Positions 9,507-18,352 of a stretch of DNA of 64,000 nucleotides are shown piece after piece; position 1 is the first letter of the stretch; every line of letters starts with the position of its first letter. The stretch is taken from NCBI RefSeq assembly GCF_014256275.1, contig NZ_JACCFE010000006.1, forward strand, positions 1 to 64,000, in the 5' to 3' direction. The notes under the pieces were generated by a model. The model was given only the letters and a program-made list of their open reading frames with translations, was not told where the DNA came from and ran no database searches. The DNA is from Rhodococcus sp. 4CII. GTDB taxonomy: Bacteria; Actinomycetota; Actinomycetes; Mycobacteriales; Mycobacteriaceae. The translations under genes were made by a program, and so were the position numbers.

Positions 9507-10808
9507 TCAGGCGTTCAGGCCGTTGACGACGGCGCCAGCGAACGCGGCCGCCTGCTCGATCACCGGTGCGGCCGCGGCCGCCGCGTTCGTCCCGGCCGAT
9601 TCCACCGAGGCGACGACCTGGTCTCCGCCCGGCTGCGCCAGCGCCGCGTCACGGACCAGGGCAGCTGACGCATCAACTCGCGGAGTCGCCTGCTCGACGT
9701 ACGCCGGTGCCGAGTCCGCGAAATCCCGAGCCTGCTCGACAACTTCGCTGCCACCGGGAAGGGCCTGAACCTGCTCGACAACAGCGGAGGTCTGAGCCGT
9801 CACCGCCGCGGTGTCGACCACCGGGGGTGTCCACAGGGGCTCCGGAGCGGCTTCGGGTGCCGGTGCAGGGGCGGGTTCCTGAACGGTCACGTCCTGGCCG
9901 CCGAACACGGTGGCACCCGCCACCGCGCCGCCGACACCACCCAACCCGGCGCCCAGCACGAAAGCGGGTGCACCGAGGACGACCGCCCCGGTACCGGCGC
10001 CGATCGCCGCACCCGGGCCGACACCCCATCCGCCGGTCGGCGCGGTCACCGCCGCACCGATACCTGCGCCGATACCGGCGCCGATACCGGCACCGAGCGC
10101 GGCGGCAGGCACAGCCAGGCCGGTACCGACGATTCCCGCGCCGAGCAGGCCGCCACCGATCGCACCGCCGGTGATCCGGTCGGCCTGTGGTGCGTTCACG
10201 CCGGCGTCGGTCAGCGCGTTTCCGGCGTCGGCCTGCACTGCCGCGATCGTGTTCGTGATCCGGTCCCGGTCCTCATCCGGCATCCAATCCGGCTGCTCGA
10301 GTAATCCGGCACCGGTGAAGATGTACCCCTCCGGTGCCTCGACCGGCGCGATCCCCTTTCGCTCGACCATCGGCGGAGCCGGGACGGGTTCAGGTTCGAC
10401 GACCGACGGAGCCGACTGGGTCGGTTCTTCGACGTACGCCTGCTGGTACGAGGGCGTCGCGTCGTAGTCGGTCTGCGGAGACGACCACTGTGCGTACTGC
10501 GGTGCCTCGTACTGGGCCTGCTGGTACCCGGTCTCCCAATCCGAGTACTGCCGCCACTCCGAGTTCTGCACATTCGGCGACGGCGTGTACCCAGGCAGGT
10601 AATCCCGTGTCTGCTCCGGAGCCTGGGCAGACGTTCCGGGCTGGCTCCCACCACCGGTCCCCGGCTGACTGCCACCACCGGTGCCCGGCTGCGACGGAGC
10701 AGCCTGCGCCACACCCGCACACGCCACGCACAACGCCACAGGAACCGCGCACCACACCGCGGCCCGCTCCGCCCGCCGACGATGCCGGCCCCCACCTGAT
10801 CTACTCAT
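9507..10808 (-). CDS. Exported Gly/Pro-rich protein, first gene of the transfer operon
   Basis: ATG at 10808 (MSRSGGGRHRR) is followed by a signal peptide ending VAQAAPSQ, then three SQPGT repeats and a Gln/Tyr/Pro-rich region. Next comes a Gly/Ala glycine-zipper-like stretch of about 110 residues (GAGIGAGIGAGIGAAV) able to insert in a membrane. A Pro/Ala/Val-rich C terminus completes 433 residues. An upstream extension is possible but lacks a better ribosome site. It overlaps nothing upstream, and 1.2 kb of apparently non-coding DNA precedes it, so the operon promoter is probably there. Likely an envelope or mycomembrane component; no family recognised. Confidence 0.6.
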   Translation of the reverse strand: MSRSGGGRHRRRAERAAVWCAVPVALCVACAGVAQAAPSQPGTGGGSQPGTGGGSQPGTSAQAPEQTRDYLPGYTPSPNVQNSEWRQYSDWETGYQQAQYEAPQYAQWSSPQTDYDATPSYQQAYVEEPTQSAPSVVEPEPVPAPPMVERKGIAPVEAPEGYIFTGAGLLEQPDWMPDEDRDRITNTIAAVQADAGNALTDAGVNAPQADRITGGAIGGGLLGAGIVGTGLAVPAAALGAGIGAGIGAGIGAAVTAPTGGWGVGPGAAIGAGTGAVVLGAPAFVLGAGLGGVGGAVAGATVFGGQDVTVQEPAPAPAPEAAPEPLWTPPVVDTAAVTAQTSAVVEQVQALPGGSEVVEQARDFADSAPAYVEQATPRVDASAALVRDAALAQPGGDQVVASVESAGTNAAAAAAPVIEQAAAFAGAVVNGLNA

Positions 10809-11431
10809 CGCTACTCGCTTTCTCTCGAAGGAAACGCCGTTGCGGTGCACCTCTGTGCAACCGCAGGTGCCGAAGACGAATCGGAAATATGTGAATGACA
10901 ACAACTTTGGGGACCTGGGCAGGAGGCTGACTGACCCTCCACCGGCCGTGGGGCGAACGGTCAGGCAGGCCAGCCAGGGAAGGCCCCGCCGAGACCGAAG
11001 AGCAAGGTGATCAGAAAGACGAGAAACATCGCGAAAATCCTTAACGGAGAATCGAATTGAAATCTGTCAGCGATCTAGACGACGGGCTGAACGCCGACCC
11101 AGGGTGACGAATACGGCACTAAGGAGTGGCCCGCGGGACAGGTCGAAAACCCAGGAAGACCGATGCTGTAGCACCTGTAACCAGGCGCCCGACCAGCGCA
11201 ATGTGCGACCACGCCGAGCGGCCGCCCGCCCTCATTCATCGAGATCGGAACGTGAGGAACGGACTCGCTGGAACCTGCCTGTAACGAAAACCGGGCAGCG
11301 GTACGATTAGTGGTCGGGTGGATCTGGGCACCCAAAGACATCGGAGCCTCCAACTGGGTACAGAAATGGCCCGCGGGGATCCGAGATCCTGCGGCGTGGA
11401 CGTTTACGCGTTGAAACGCTGTGGGGAGTAG

Positions 11432-11478
11432 AACCCCAGGTGCGGGCGAGGACGCCAATCATCACCGCACCTGGGGTT
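11432..11478 (+). terminator. Hairpin terminator with 14-bp perfect arms
   Basis: AACCCCAGGTGCGG (11432-11445) and its exact complement (11465-11478) enclose a 19-base loop, followed on the plus strand by two more T residues. The arms also begin with AA, giving a short T run on the minus strand, so it could work in both directions between the two divergent units. Confidence 0.6.
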
Positions 11479-11965
11479 TTCTGCGCAGCACAAGTTGGCC
11501 CGCGTGCGAGCCACGAGCTGCGAAGTGAGACCACTGAGCGGTGACTTGGGCAGAAGTTCAACCGCACAGTGGAAGTCTTGGGGATTCGGAGGTCGGCCCG
11601 GAGCGAATGAGCCTGAGCCAATTCGACTTCAGAAACTTGTCGAGTCGAACCGCTGGTCGCCGCGGTGGTGACCTGGAAAGTGTGGTCAGAAGCACGCGAA
11701 GGTGCGGCTCTACGCGAGCCACACCATGTGTTGGTTGCTTCCGACACGATCGCCCCTGAGAGTCCAAAGGGCACACCAAATAGACGGTGTGCAGCACCTT
11801 TTGCGCTACAAGCGGACCCGACGTGTACAAGGCCGCAGGACTCCCCGGTGGGGCGCGCGAAAGGATTGTAAACCGCGGCAGCTTCTGTGCGCAACCTATT
11901 CACGCTTTTCATTCACGCCCCTTCCCCTGAGCGAGTCCGCTAGAAGCAGCTAAGATTAGCGCAAC

Positions 11966-11980
11966 AATAACACGCAACTA
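11966..11980 (+). repeat. AATAA(T)CACGCAACTA repeat, copy 1 (upstream of XRE gene)
   Basis: AATAACACGCAACTA lies in the promoter region of the tandem-HTH gene. The same word with one extra T recurs at 12517-12532, just after that gene and before the ribbon-helix-helix gene. Two near-identical sites flanking a regulator gene suggest its own operators. Confidence 0.45.
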
Positions 11981-12022
11981 TAAAACGCGCTAGCGCATGA
12001 TGGCACTCCGGGAAGGGCAACA

Positions 12023-12517
12023 ATGGTCGGATACAGCAGTGGTCGGACCCCGGGAGTTGATGAAGTGCCTCGCAGCGGAGTCAGAGGATTCCGGGGTGAC
12101 AAGCTCCGCGAACAGCGAGTGAAGGCGCGGCTCACGCCGGACGATCTCGCGGCCCGAATCGGTACAACTCGTCAGGCAGTCTCGACCTGGGAAACTGGAC
12201 GGTCAAGGCCGGCACCGGAAATGCTTGGCCTTCTTGCCGAAGCCCTGGACACATCAATCGCTGTGCTCGTGCCGATCCCGGCGGGCAAGCTCAGAATGAG
12301 CGACCTTCGAGTGCGGGCAGCGCTGAATCAACGAAACGCAGCCGCCCGGCTCGGAATCGGAGCCACTACGTTGGCCGAGGTCGAGAACGGGGTAAAGCCT
12401 GTCCGCGATGACCTTGTGCCCAAGATTGCCGAGCTCTACGGGGTCGATAAGCGGATCGTTGCGGAGGCATGGAAGCGCGGTCATGAACATCGAGAGACAC
12501 GCGCGAAGAACCTATAA
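12023..12517 (+). CDS. XRE-family regulator with two helix-turn-helix domains
   Basis: ATG at 12023 follows GGAAGGGCAACA. The 164-residue protein has a typical XRE HTH at about residues 28-75 (REQRVKARLTPDDLAARIGT then AVSTWETGRSRPAP). A second XRE-like unit follows at about 95-145 (VRAALNQRNAAARLGIGATT, AEVENGVKPV). It sits just upstream of a ribbon-helix-helix gene and the Rep gene in the same orientation, so it probably controls replication or copy number. Near-identical AATAA(T)CACGCAACTA sites before and after the gene are candidate operators. Confidence 0.7.
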   Translation: MVGYSSGRTPGVDEVPRSGVRGFRGDKLREQRVKARLTPDDLAARIGTTRQAVSTWETGRSRPAPEMLGLLAEALDTSIAVLVPIPAGKLRMSDLRVRAALNQRNAAARLGIGATTLAEVENGVKPVRDDLVPKIAELYGVDKRIVAEAWKRGHEHRETRAKNL

Positions 12518-12532
12518 ATAATCACGCAACTA
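12517..12532 (+). repeat. AATAATCACGCAACTA repeat, copy 2
   Basis: Second copy of the 11966-11980 word. It overlaps the stop codon of the XRE gene and lies upstream of the ribbon-helix-helix gene. A related CGTAACTAAA word occurs near 40550, upstream of the coiled-coil gene. Confidence 0.4.
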
Positions 12533-12662
12533 AAGCACGGATTCTTCATCTCTGAGAGCGTTCGACGGCGTGTCTTCATCGTTATCGGTCCAACTTGTGA
12601 CAGGTTTGGTGCTGCAGATTGGAGTCCGATGTGGACGGTCGGGGTCAGGGAAGGAGAAGGGT

Positions 12663-12860
12663 ATGGGAAACCCATACAAGGGAGACCGAACTCGCGTAAC
12701 CAGCAGAGTCCCTGACGTGGTGTTCGAGGAACTCGAACGTAGGCGGATGGCAGCGGGTGTGAACATGAGCCAATTCCTGGCAGATCTTCTCGCAGCCGCT
12801 ACCGGCCATACCCAGCTCGTTCAGGAGACCAACCAGGAGGTGCTGAAACTTTCCGCGTGA
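12663..12860 (+). CDS. Ribbon-helix-helix DNA-binding protein (65 aa)
   Basis: ATG at 12663 is chosen because GGAAGGAGAAGG stands just before it; the frame is open further upstream but that part looks non-coding. The product has a beta strand TRVTSRVPD, then two helices (VFEELERRRMAAG, NMSQFLADLLAAATG), the RHH/CopG plan. Such small regulators next to Rep genes often repress replication. The gene ends about 175 bases before the Rep start. Confidence 0.6.
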   Translation: MGNPYKGDRTRVTSRVPDVVFEELERRRMAAGVNMSQFLADLLAAATGHTQLVQETNQEVLKLSA

Positions 12861-13035
12861 ACGCGATGGCGGCCTTGACGCTGCACAAACGAACACACAT
12901 TACGTAGTGCATCACACCAACTAACCAAAAAACCCCCGACCGGGCAGGGCCGAGGGCATTGGGTCTTTGAAGTTGGTTGAGAAAAGAGTTAGCCGCTCGA
13001 TTCTCTGTACTGCTTATCCCCGGAGGGACTGTCTC

Positions 13036-14937
13036 GTGGACAGAGCCCAGGGTATCTCACGCCCTGATGCAGGTCTAATAACTCATGCGCGTGTCACCCC
13101 GCCAAGTGGTGACCCAGATAGCACACAACTGCTCTACAACACGTGCACTCGCGTGTGGTCGCCGCGGCGGCGCGTTCGCGTCGACCCGGACCGAAAACAC
13201 AAGTACGACGCCTCTATCTCCATGCCCCTGCAGCAGCCGGAATTTCCCTGGGCGGTCTATCTCGCCAGCTCAGATCACCGCTTTCGGCTTCTCGTGTTCG
13301 ACTTCGACACCTCCCGTTTTGGCGCCGATCAGGCTCGTGCCGATTCGGACCGCCTCGCCGCACACCTCGACGACTTGGGTGTCCAGTTCCTGCGTGCGCA
13401 CTCCGGGCCGACGGGCGGCCAACACATCTGGATCCGACTTGGCGAGGACGGTGCCGACCCGGCCGCGGTCGGCGAACTCAACCGCGTGCTCGTTCAGCAC
13501 TACCCAACCTTCGACAAATCCCCCCTGAGAAACCCCGATAAGGGGGTTGTGCGGCCTCCAGGGGCACCACACCGCAACGGTGGATGGTCCGTTCCCCACC
13601 TGGCCGGCGTCGAGCTGCAGCAGGCTCTCGAGCGCGTCAGCCGCGGGACGACGCCGGAAGTCGTCAATTGGCTCCTCGCGCGGCACCCCCATGTCGAGCC
13701 CGCTACACCGCCCGAAGAACATCGACGGCCGCGGATCATTGAGGATGCGGCGGGTCCGAGACTCGACCGACCCCGGCGGCCGCTACCCCACCGAACTGCG
13801 GCTTTGCTCGCGACGGTGCCGTCGAAGGGGGCGGACCGAAGTGCCCTCGCGTACACCATCCTTCTTTCCATGGCCCGCGCCGGACACACACTCGACGACG
13901 CCCGCGCCGCCGTTGCCACCGCCCCAGGTCTGATTCGGCTTCGTGAGGACGCGGCCCGCGGCCGCGACGACACAGAACGCCAATGGTCCCGCGCCCTCGC
14001 CCGAGCCGCGACCTTCACCGCTGACCCCGGCCAGGCACCCCGTGAACCGATCGACGACGACCTCGACACCATCGAACATGCCCTCGCAGCGACAACAGCG
14101 CACTGGGGCCGGCGAGGAGGAGCAAGTGACGAGCGGATCCTGCACGCACTGACCGCGCTAGCGCGCACCGCCCGGACTCGGGTCCTCGACATCGATTGCC
14201 GCCGCCTGGGACAGACCTGCGCTCTCGACGCGTCCACGGTCTCGCGCAGGCTTCGTTTGCTGGCACGGGAAGGCTGGGTCACGCTTGCCACTCCAAGCGC
14301 GGGGACGCGAGCTGCACGGTGGACCCTCAACCTGCCGCCTGATGTGGGCGTAGAGATTACTTCTCATGCAACACAAGGGGAACCCGCCCCCGCTTCTGGG
14401 CCCGGGCTTACGCTCCTCACCCATCACGCCCACGATCTATGGAGTCCCTCACGGTCCGGCGGCCTCGGTGCTGCAACCGCACGCGTCCACTGGTTCTACC
14501 GATCTGGGGTCGCTAGCCTGACCGGCTTGTCGGAGAAGACTGGTTACGGCACCGAGTACATCGAACGAGCACTGACCCGCTTGCACTCGGCAGGACTGCT
14601 CACCTCGGAGGCCACGGGCGAGCAGTTGCTCCGGACGCTCGAGACCGTCGCACAGACCCGGGGAGTTGCCGGAATCAACGCCCGCCGCGCCGCACGACAC
14701 CTAGTAGACCGAGAGCTGTTTACCTGGTGGAACGAAGAGCACCTGTGGCGCGCCGCGCGGGGTAAAAAGAGCGGGGCACGTCGGACTACCTCGACCGGAA
14801 TGCTGGCGCTACCGATTTCGGCCCCTGCCCGAGTCCGCTACGGCAGGTTCCCCACCCGATCGAACGGAAGGGCTGACTACCCCACCGCCCGAGCCGTGGT
14901 GTCTCAGATCAATTCAGCCGTGCAGTCGGTCGCATGA
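13036..14937 (+). CDS. Replication initiator with primase-polymerase-like domain
   Basis: GTG at 13036 is chosen because GGAGGGACTGTCTC directly precedes it; an in-frame TTG at 12967 has no such site. The 633-residue protein carries FRLLVFDFDTSRFG, with the two Asp of an archaeo-eukaryotic primase (AEP) metal site. The SGPTGGQHIWIRL block that follows fits the AEP Ser...His motif. A middle helical part follows, then a winged helix-turn-helix (LDASTVSRRLRLLAREGWV) near residues 410-430 and a second HTH-like region (LTGLSEKTGYGTEYIERAL). This layout fits plasmid Rep proteins that prime and bind the origin. Two small DNA-binding regulators sit upstream. The plasmid role is inferred from domains and context. 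Confidence 0.65.
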   Translation: MDRAQGISRPDAGLITHARVTPPSGDPDSTQLLYNTCTRVWSPRRRVRVDPDRKHKYDASISMPLQQPEFPWAVYLASSDHRFRLLVFDFDTSRFGADQARADSDRLAAHLDDLGVQFLRAHSGPTGGQHIWIRLGEDGADPAAVGELNRVLVQHYPTFDKSPLRNPDKGVVRPPGAPHRNGGWSVPHLAGVELQQALERVSRGTTPEVVNWLLARHPHVEPATPPEEHRRPRIIEDAAGPRLDRPRRPLPHRTAALLATVPSKGADRSALAYTILLSMARAGHTLDDARAAVATAPGLIRLREDAARGRDDTERQWSRALARAATFTADPGQAPREPIDDDLDTIEHALAATTAHWGRRGGASDERILHALTALARTARTRVLDIDCRRLGQTCALDASTVSRRLRLLAREGWVTLATPSAGTRAARWTLNLPPDVGVEITSHATQGEPAPASGPGLTLLTHHAHDLWSPSRSGGLGAATARVHWFYRSGVASLTGLSEKTGYGTEYIERALTRLHSAGLLTSEATGEQLLRTLETVAQTRGVAGINARRAARHLVDRELFTWWNEEHLWRAARGKKSGARRTTSTGMLALPISAPARVRYGRFPTRSNGRADYPTARAVVSQINSAVQSVA

Positions 14938-15054
14938 CAAAAGACCAAGTGGATCGACGAACGACGCTGCGACTGGGGGCATACACGTGCCTAACTCGTC
15001 GCCGCCCGCGCGGCACCCACGCCCCGGCCGCGGATCCCGGCTAGGTTATCGAGC

Positions 15055-15627
15055 ATGAGGCGCCCAATTACCTCGACACGTAACCCACAGTGCCGCGCAC
15101 CCCGGACTCCGTGCCACACCGCTGCCGACGTCGTAGCCCGGTTCGCTCAGGGCGCGAAGACCGTCATCGTCGATTCCCCGCCCGATCAGATCCTCGAACT
15201 CCACGACCTCATTGGCACCGGCACCCTGCGGATCACCGGCACCTCACGCGTCCGCATCACCACCAGCACACCGCAACAACAGACACGGTCGCCGGCCATC
15301 GTCGTCACCGACGCGGCCCAGGTGCAGCTCGAAGGACACTCTCGCTGCTACGCGTACACCACCGCCATCATCGAAGCGTTCGACGACACCCAGGTTGAAG
15401 CCCGCAACAAGTCCACCGTCTACGCAGTTGACCGAGCCAAGGTTCGCGCCACCGACGAACCCACGATCTACGCCTACGACCAGGCCACCATCCACGCCGA
15501 CGGACACACCACCGTCCACGCCACCGACAACAGCCGAATCCTCCTCCACGACAATGCCAACGTCACAGCGCAACGAGGTGTCACCATCCAAGGCCCAGCG
15601 CGCACTAACACTCGGATCCGTCAATGA
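15055..15627 (+). CDS. Beta-solenoid-like repeat protein (190 aa)
   Basis: From about residue 70 the protein is a run of short units with alternating hydrophobic residues and Asp/Ala/Thr turns (EAFDDTQVEARNKSTVYAVD, AKVRATDEPTIYAYDQAT, NANVTAQRG). The spacing of about 9-10 residues is expected of a right-handed beta helix. There is no signal peptide or membrane span. The first 60 residues look globular (AKTVIVDSPPDQILEL). Codon bias agrees with coding. Function unknown; such solenoids can mimic DNA or bind polymers, which I only note as a possibility. Confidence 0.55.
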   Translation: MRRPITSTRNPQCRAPRTPCHTAADVVARFAQGAKTVIVDSPPDQILELHDLIGTGTLRITGTSRVRITTSTPQQQTRSPAIVVTDAAQVQLEGHSRCYAYTTAIIEAFDDTQVEARNKSTVYAVDRAKVRATDEPTIYAYDQATIHADGHTTVHATDNSRILLHDNANVTAQRGVTIQGPARTNTRIRQ

Positions 15628-15711
15628 TGGTTGCGAAGGCCCATCGAGAACTGGCGCCGGGCCGGCCACCTGTGATCGCGAGCTAGCGACGGAGAGTCAT
15701 CGGTGTCCCGG

Positions 15712-16716
15712 CTACGGCGCCGCTGACACGGTGACAAGTGCACCCATCGTGTGCTGGTCGAACGCCATCAACGAGACCTCAAGGTGCAATGGCTTCCACT
15801 CACCATCCAGCCCGCGGAAACGAATAACACCGGAGGTGCTACCACGCGCAAGGTCGGCAGAGAGACGCCTTGCAACCTCGACGTCATCGGGGTGCATCGC
15901 CGGCGTCGGCTCCCCTACCCCACCTTCCCAAGCAATCCCGGGCATCGGGTTGCCTCGCCATTTGAGCAGGCTCAGCTTCTTGTGATCCACGTAGGCCAGA
16001 TACTCACCAGGCTTCAACTTGGCGTCCAAGACGCGATGTTCCAGAATGACCGGCGGCGGCGCAGTCGGCACATCGTCTGCCGGGCCGATGTCATGCGTAA
16101 CACCCCGCAGGATCACGACCTTCCGATCGCTGTTCGGATCGGACCGTTCCTCGACCGCGCGGCACGAGAAATGCGCAGCACGGCGGGCGCCATCGTCGCG
16201 TTTGACCGTCCATACCGCTTGGTGTTCCATCCCCGGGGTCGACTTAACGATCTTGGCTAGTGCGTGCCCCTCGTCGACGCCGGTATCCAACCTGTCGAAC
16301 GCCCCGGCCATTGCAGCCTCAGATCTACGATTCTCGGGCGCTACCCCATAAAGGTCGAAAAGATCATCGCTACCACTGACTTTGAAGTCGGTTAGATTGA
16401 AGTACCAGGCTCCAGCAGGATCACGTTGTGCAACCTTCTCCTCAGCTGATCCGACCCACAGATAGATGGCGTGAATTCTGCCCTCAAATGTGCAGAGGGG
16501 GTCCGCGATAACCCGGCGCAGGCCGTCACTGGAAAGCCTGTCAATCTTGGTCGGGTGCGCCATGACCTCGGTGATCGCCGAAGTCGCATCTGCAAATGAC
16601 CGCCTGCTCTTGATCACTTGCTCCAACAGCACGAAGGGCTTGGGTGTACGGCCCTGCCCCACAATCGACGGCTCCGCGCCCCCGAACGTACTTACCAGCA
16701 ACCACTTTGTCGCCAT
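15712..16716 (-). CDS. PAS-like sensory-domain protein, perhaps Rv3651-like
   Basis: ATG at 16716 (MATKWLLVSTFGG) has GGGGAGGTTTTGG before it. The 334 residues include a first helical/beta region with WLLVSTFGGAEPSIVGQGRT and a middle part with AIYLWVGSAEEKVAQRD. The C-terminal part contains PAS-like strands (PGEYLAYVDHKKLSLLKWRG, TSGVIRFRGLDGEWKPLHLE). No kinase or HTH domain is attached. The first block and overall plan recall the mycobacterial Rv3651 family, an assignment from memory that should be treated as tentative. It lies tail-to-head with the SDR gene in the same direction, 77 bases apart. Confidence 0.5.
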   Translation of the reverse strand: MATKWLLVSTFGGAEPSIVGQGRTPKPFVLLEQVIKSRRSFADATSAITEVMAHPTKIDRLSSDGLRRVIADPLCTFEGRIHAIYLWVGSAEEKVAQRDPAGAWYFNLTDFKVSGSDDLFDLYGVAPENRRSEAAMAGAFDRLDTGVDEGHALAKIVKSTPGMEHQAVWTVKRDDGARRAAHFSCRAVEERSDPNSDRKVVILRGVTHDIGPADDVPTAPPPVILEHRVLDAKLKPGEYLAYVDHKKLSLLKWRGNPMPGIAWEGGVGEPTPAMHPDDVEVARRLSADLARGSTSGVIRFRGLDGEWKPLHLEVSLMAFDQHTMGALVTVSAAP

Positions 16717-16792
16717 CCAAAACCTCCCCGACCGAATGAACGAGGAGATCCTAGCCTGTCCGGATTGAACACTGTTCAGGTCGGGCGTCCAG

Positions 16793-17611
16793 CTACGCAC
16801 CAAACTTCTTCAGGGCGGGCAGGATGGACAGATAACGCGCTCCGAGCGTTCGCGTAACCATATCGACCGCTCTGGCGTCTGCGCCGATCAAGACGCGCGC
16901 AGACCCGCGCTGAACGCCACGGAGGATCGTCCGAGCGGCGGCATTCGGATCTGTTCTCGCGATACGCCGCTCGAATGAATCAGCGAGTTCGGTCCCGTCT
17001 ACTCCTGCCGCGTGCCTAGCAGTGCGCGCGATGGTGGTCCGAATGCCACCTGGGTGAACGCAGGTCACCTTTACGCGATATCCCCCGAGAACCATTTCCT
17101 GGCGGAGCGACTCAGTGAAGCCCCGTACGGCGAACTTGGCCGCGTTGTAGGCGGAATACGACGGCGCGGCCATCAACCCGAAGGCCGAGGAGATGTTGAC
17201 GATGTGCCCTCGATCTGAGCGCATCACGTGTGGAAGGAAGGCCTTCGTTCCGTTGACTACTCCCCAGAAGTCAACGTCGACCACTCGCTCGTAGTCCTCG
17301 AAGGTCGTGTCCAGGACGTCGCCGGCAAAAAGTACGCCGGCATTGTTGATCAGAGCGTCAACTCGGCCGAATCGAGAAGCGATATCTGCTGAATGGGCGA
17401 GTACGGCAGCTCGGTCCGTCACATCGACAACCGACGTATAGATGTCTCCGGGGCCGTCTGCGCACAGGTCAGCGGTAGCAAGCAGTTGAGACTCCGACGA
17501 GTCTGACAGCGCCAGATGTGCGCCAGATTGAACGAGCTGTAGAGCTAGCTCGCGTCCAATTCCCGCCCCGGCTCCTGTTATTGCGACGACACGACCCTCG
17601 AAGTAGCCCAT
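16793..17611 (-). CDS. Short-chain dehydrogenase/reductase
   Basis: A complete classical SDR of 272 residues. The NAD(P)-binding TGAGAGIGRE is near residue 13, NNAG near 90, the catalytic Ser in NISSAFG near 142, and YNAAK with the active Tyr and Lys near 156-160. HPGGIRT follows the substrate loop. The C-terminal extension (RGVQRGSARVLIGADARAVD) is common in mycobacterial/rhodococcal SDRs that act on lipophilic alcohols or ketones. No partner enzyme is adjacent, so the substrate cannot be named. Confidence 0.8.
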   Translation of the reverse strand: MGYFEGRVVAITGAGAGIGRELALQLVQSGAHLALSDSSESQLLATADLCADGPGDIYTSVVDVTDRAAVLAHSADIASRFGRVDALINNAGVLFAGDVLDTTFEDYERVVDVDFWGVVNGTKAFLPHVMRSDRGHIVNISSAFGLMAAPSYSAYNAAKFAVRGFTESLRQEMVLGGYRVKVTCVHPGGIRTTIARTARHAAGVDGTELADSFERRIARTDPNAAARTILRGVQRGSARVLIGADARAVDMVTRTLGARYLSILPALKKFGA

Positions 17612-17759
17612 CTGTTCCCCTCGTTTTCGGGCGGCGTCCCTGCCAATACCCTATCCAACGTCTATGGGTCCATAGTTCTATCGAAACTGTCATCGCCGCA
17701 CTGTGATGACTCTCATGCACTTTGGGCTCAACACCGGCGACTACGCCCAGTCGGCGAGC

Positions 17760-18352
17760 TCCGGGCAACCGAGAGCCTCCTCCAGCGCCCTGTGCAACGT
17801 GGACTAAGCCTGGCAGCGAGAGGCGGCGGGTTGCGTGCAATGGCCCGCAATAGGCCGGGGCCCGGCCTATTGCGCAAACGGGGAGCCGTGCCGTTGCAAT
17901 GCAACGACGGCCACGCGACGACACGCGTTGCGCAAGCATTGCGGGCAATAGCTGAATTCGTTGCTTTACCTGTAATGCCAGCAAAGCTGGCTGATGCGAG
18001 GGTTGGACAGCTGCACGGCCGGCGGCATCCCGCCGATTCGCTTACAGGCAGCATTGCAAGCAAACCAAGCATTGCTGGCCGTATGGAGAACAAGGCCGTG
18101 CCAGCAAAGAATGCAATACCGGCATACTGGATTTGACCTGCATAAAAGCATTCCAAGCATTGCAAGTAAGGCGACACGCCGGGATTGACAGTATTGCTTG
18201 CAATGACTGCGTTGCCGGTAACATAGGGCAAAACCTGCAACGCTGGTAACACCTGCAACGCCAGTAATCCTGGCGTTGCGGCATTGCCATCGTTGATGGC
18301 AATGCCAGCATTAACAGTGAAACCCGCTCCGGGACAAGCAAGGGAGACGCCG
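17760..18352 (+). repeat. parS: GCAA/TTGC-rich repeat region upstream of parA: candidate centromere
   Basis: No gene is visible in this stretch. GCAA or TTGC occurs more than 25 times in about 500 bases, several times what its base composition predicts. The sites are often arranged as inverted pairs: GCAACGCCAG/CTGGCGTTGC around 18255, GCATTGCCATC/GATGGCAATGC around 18277-18301, and the 14-bp palindrome at 17846-17874. Repeat arrays directly upstream of parA/parB operons are typical partition sites and operators. The assignment is inference from position and repeats. Confidence 0.5.
17846..17874. repeat. Perfect 14-bp inverted repeat with one central base
   Basis: CGCAATAGGCCGGG and its exact complement surround a single G. 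There is no T run, so an operator or centromere half-site is likelier than a terminator. It is the longest palindrome in the repeat region upstream of parA. Confidence 0.55.

Larger units (their letters stand above)
10809..12022. other. Intergenic/regulatory region upstream of the transfer operon and the XRE gene
   Basis: About 1.2 kb separates the divergently transcribed transfer operon and regulator gene. No frame here has convincing codon bias, and the longest (minus, 11307-11912) is Arg/Ser-rich noise. Visible elements are a strong hairpin at 11432-11478, two copies of a GTGGCCCGCGGG-like / ATGGCCCGCGGGG-like word near 11127 and 11367, and an AT-rich promoter-like stretch at 11950-11986 with a GCGCTAGCGC palindrome at 11987-11996. 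An origin of transfer would be plausible here but I see no diagnostic sequence. Confidence 0.4.

Noticed and set aside
11307..11912. Minus-strand frame of 201 codons in the intergenic region
   Set aside because: Crosses a strong terminator hairpin, composition is not protein-like, no ribosome site, no family.
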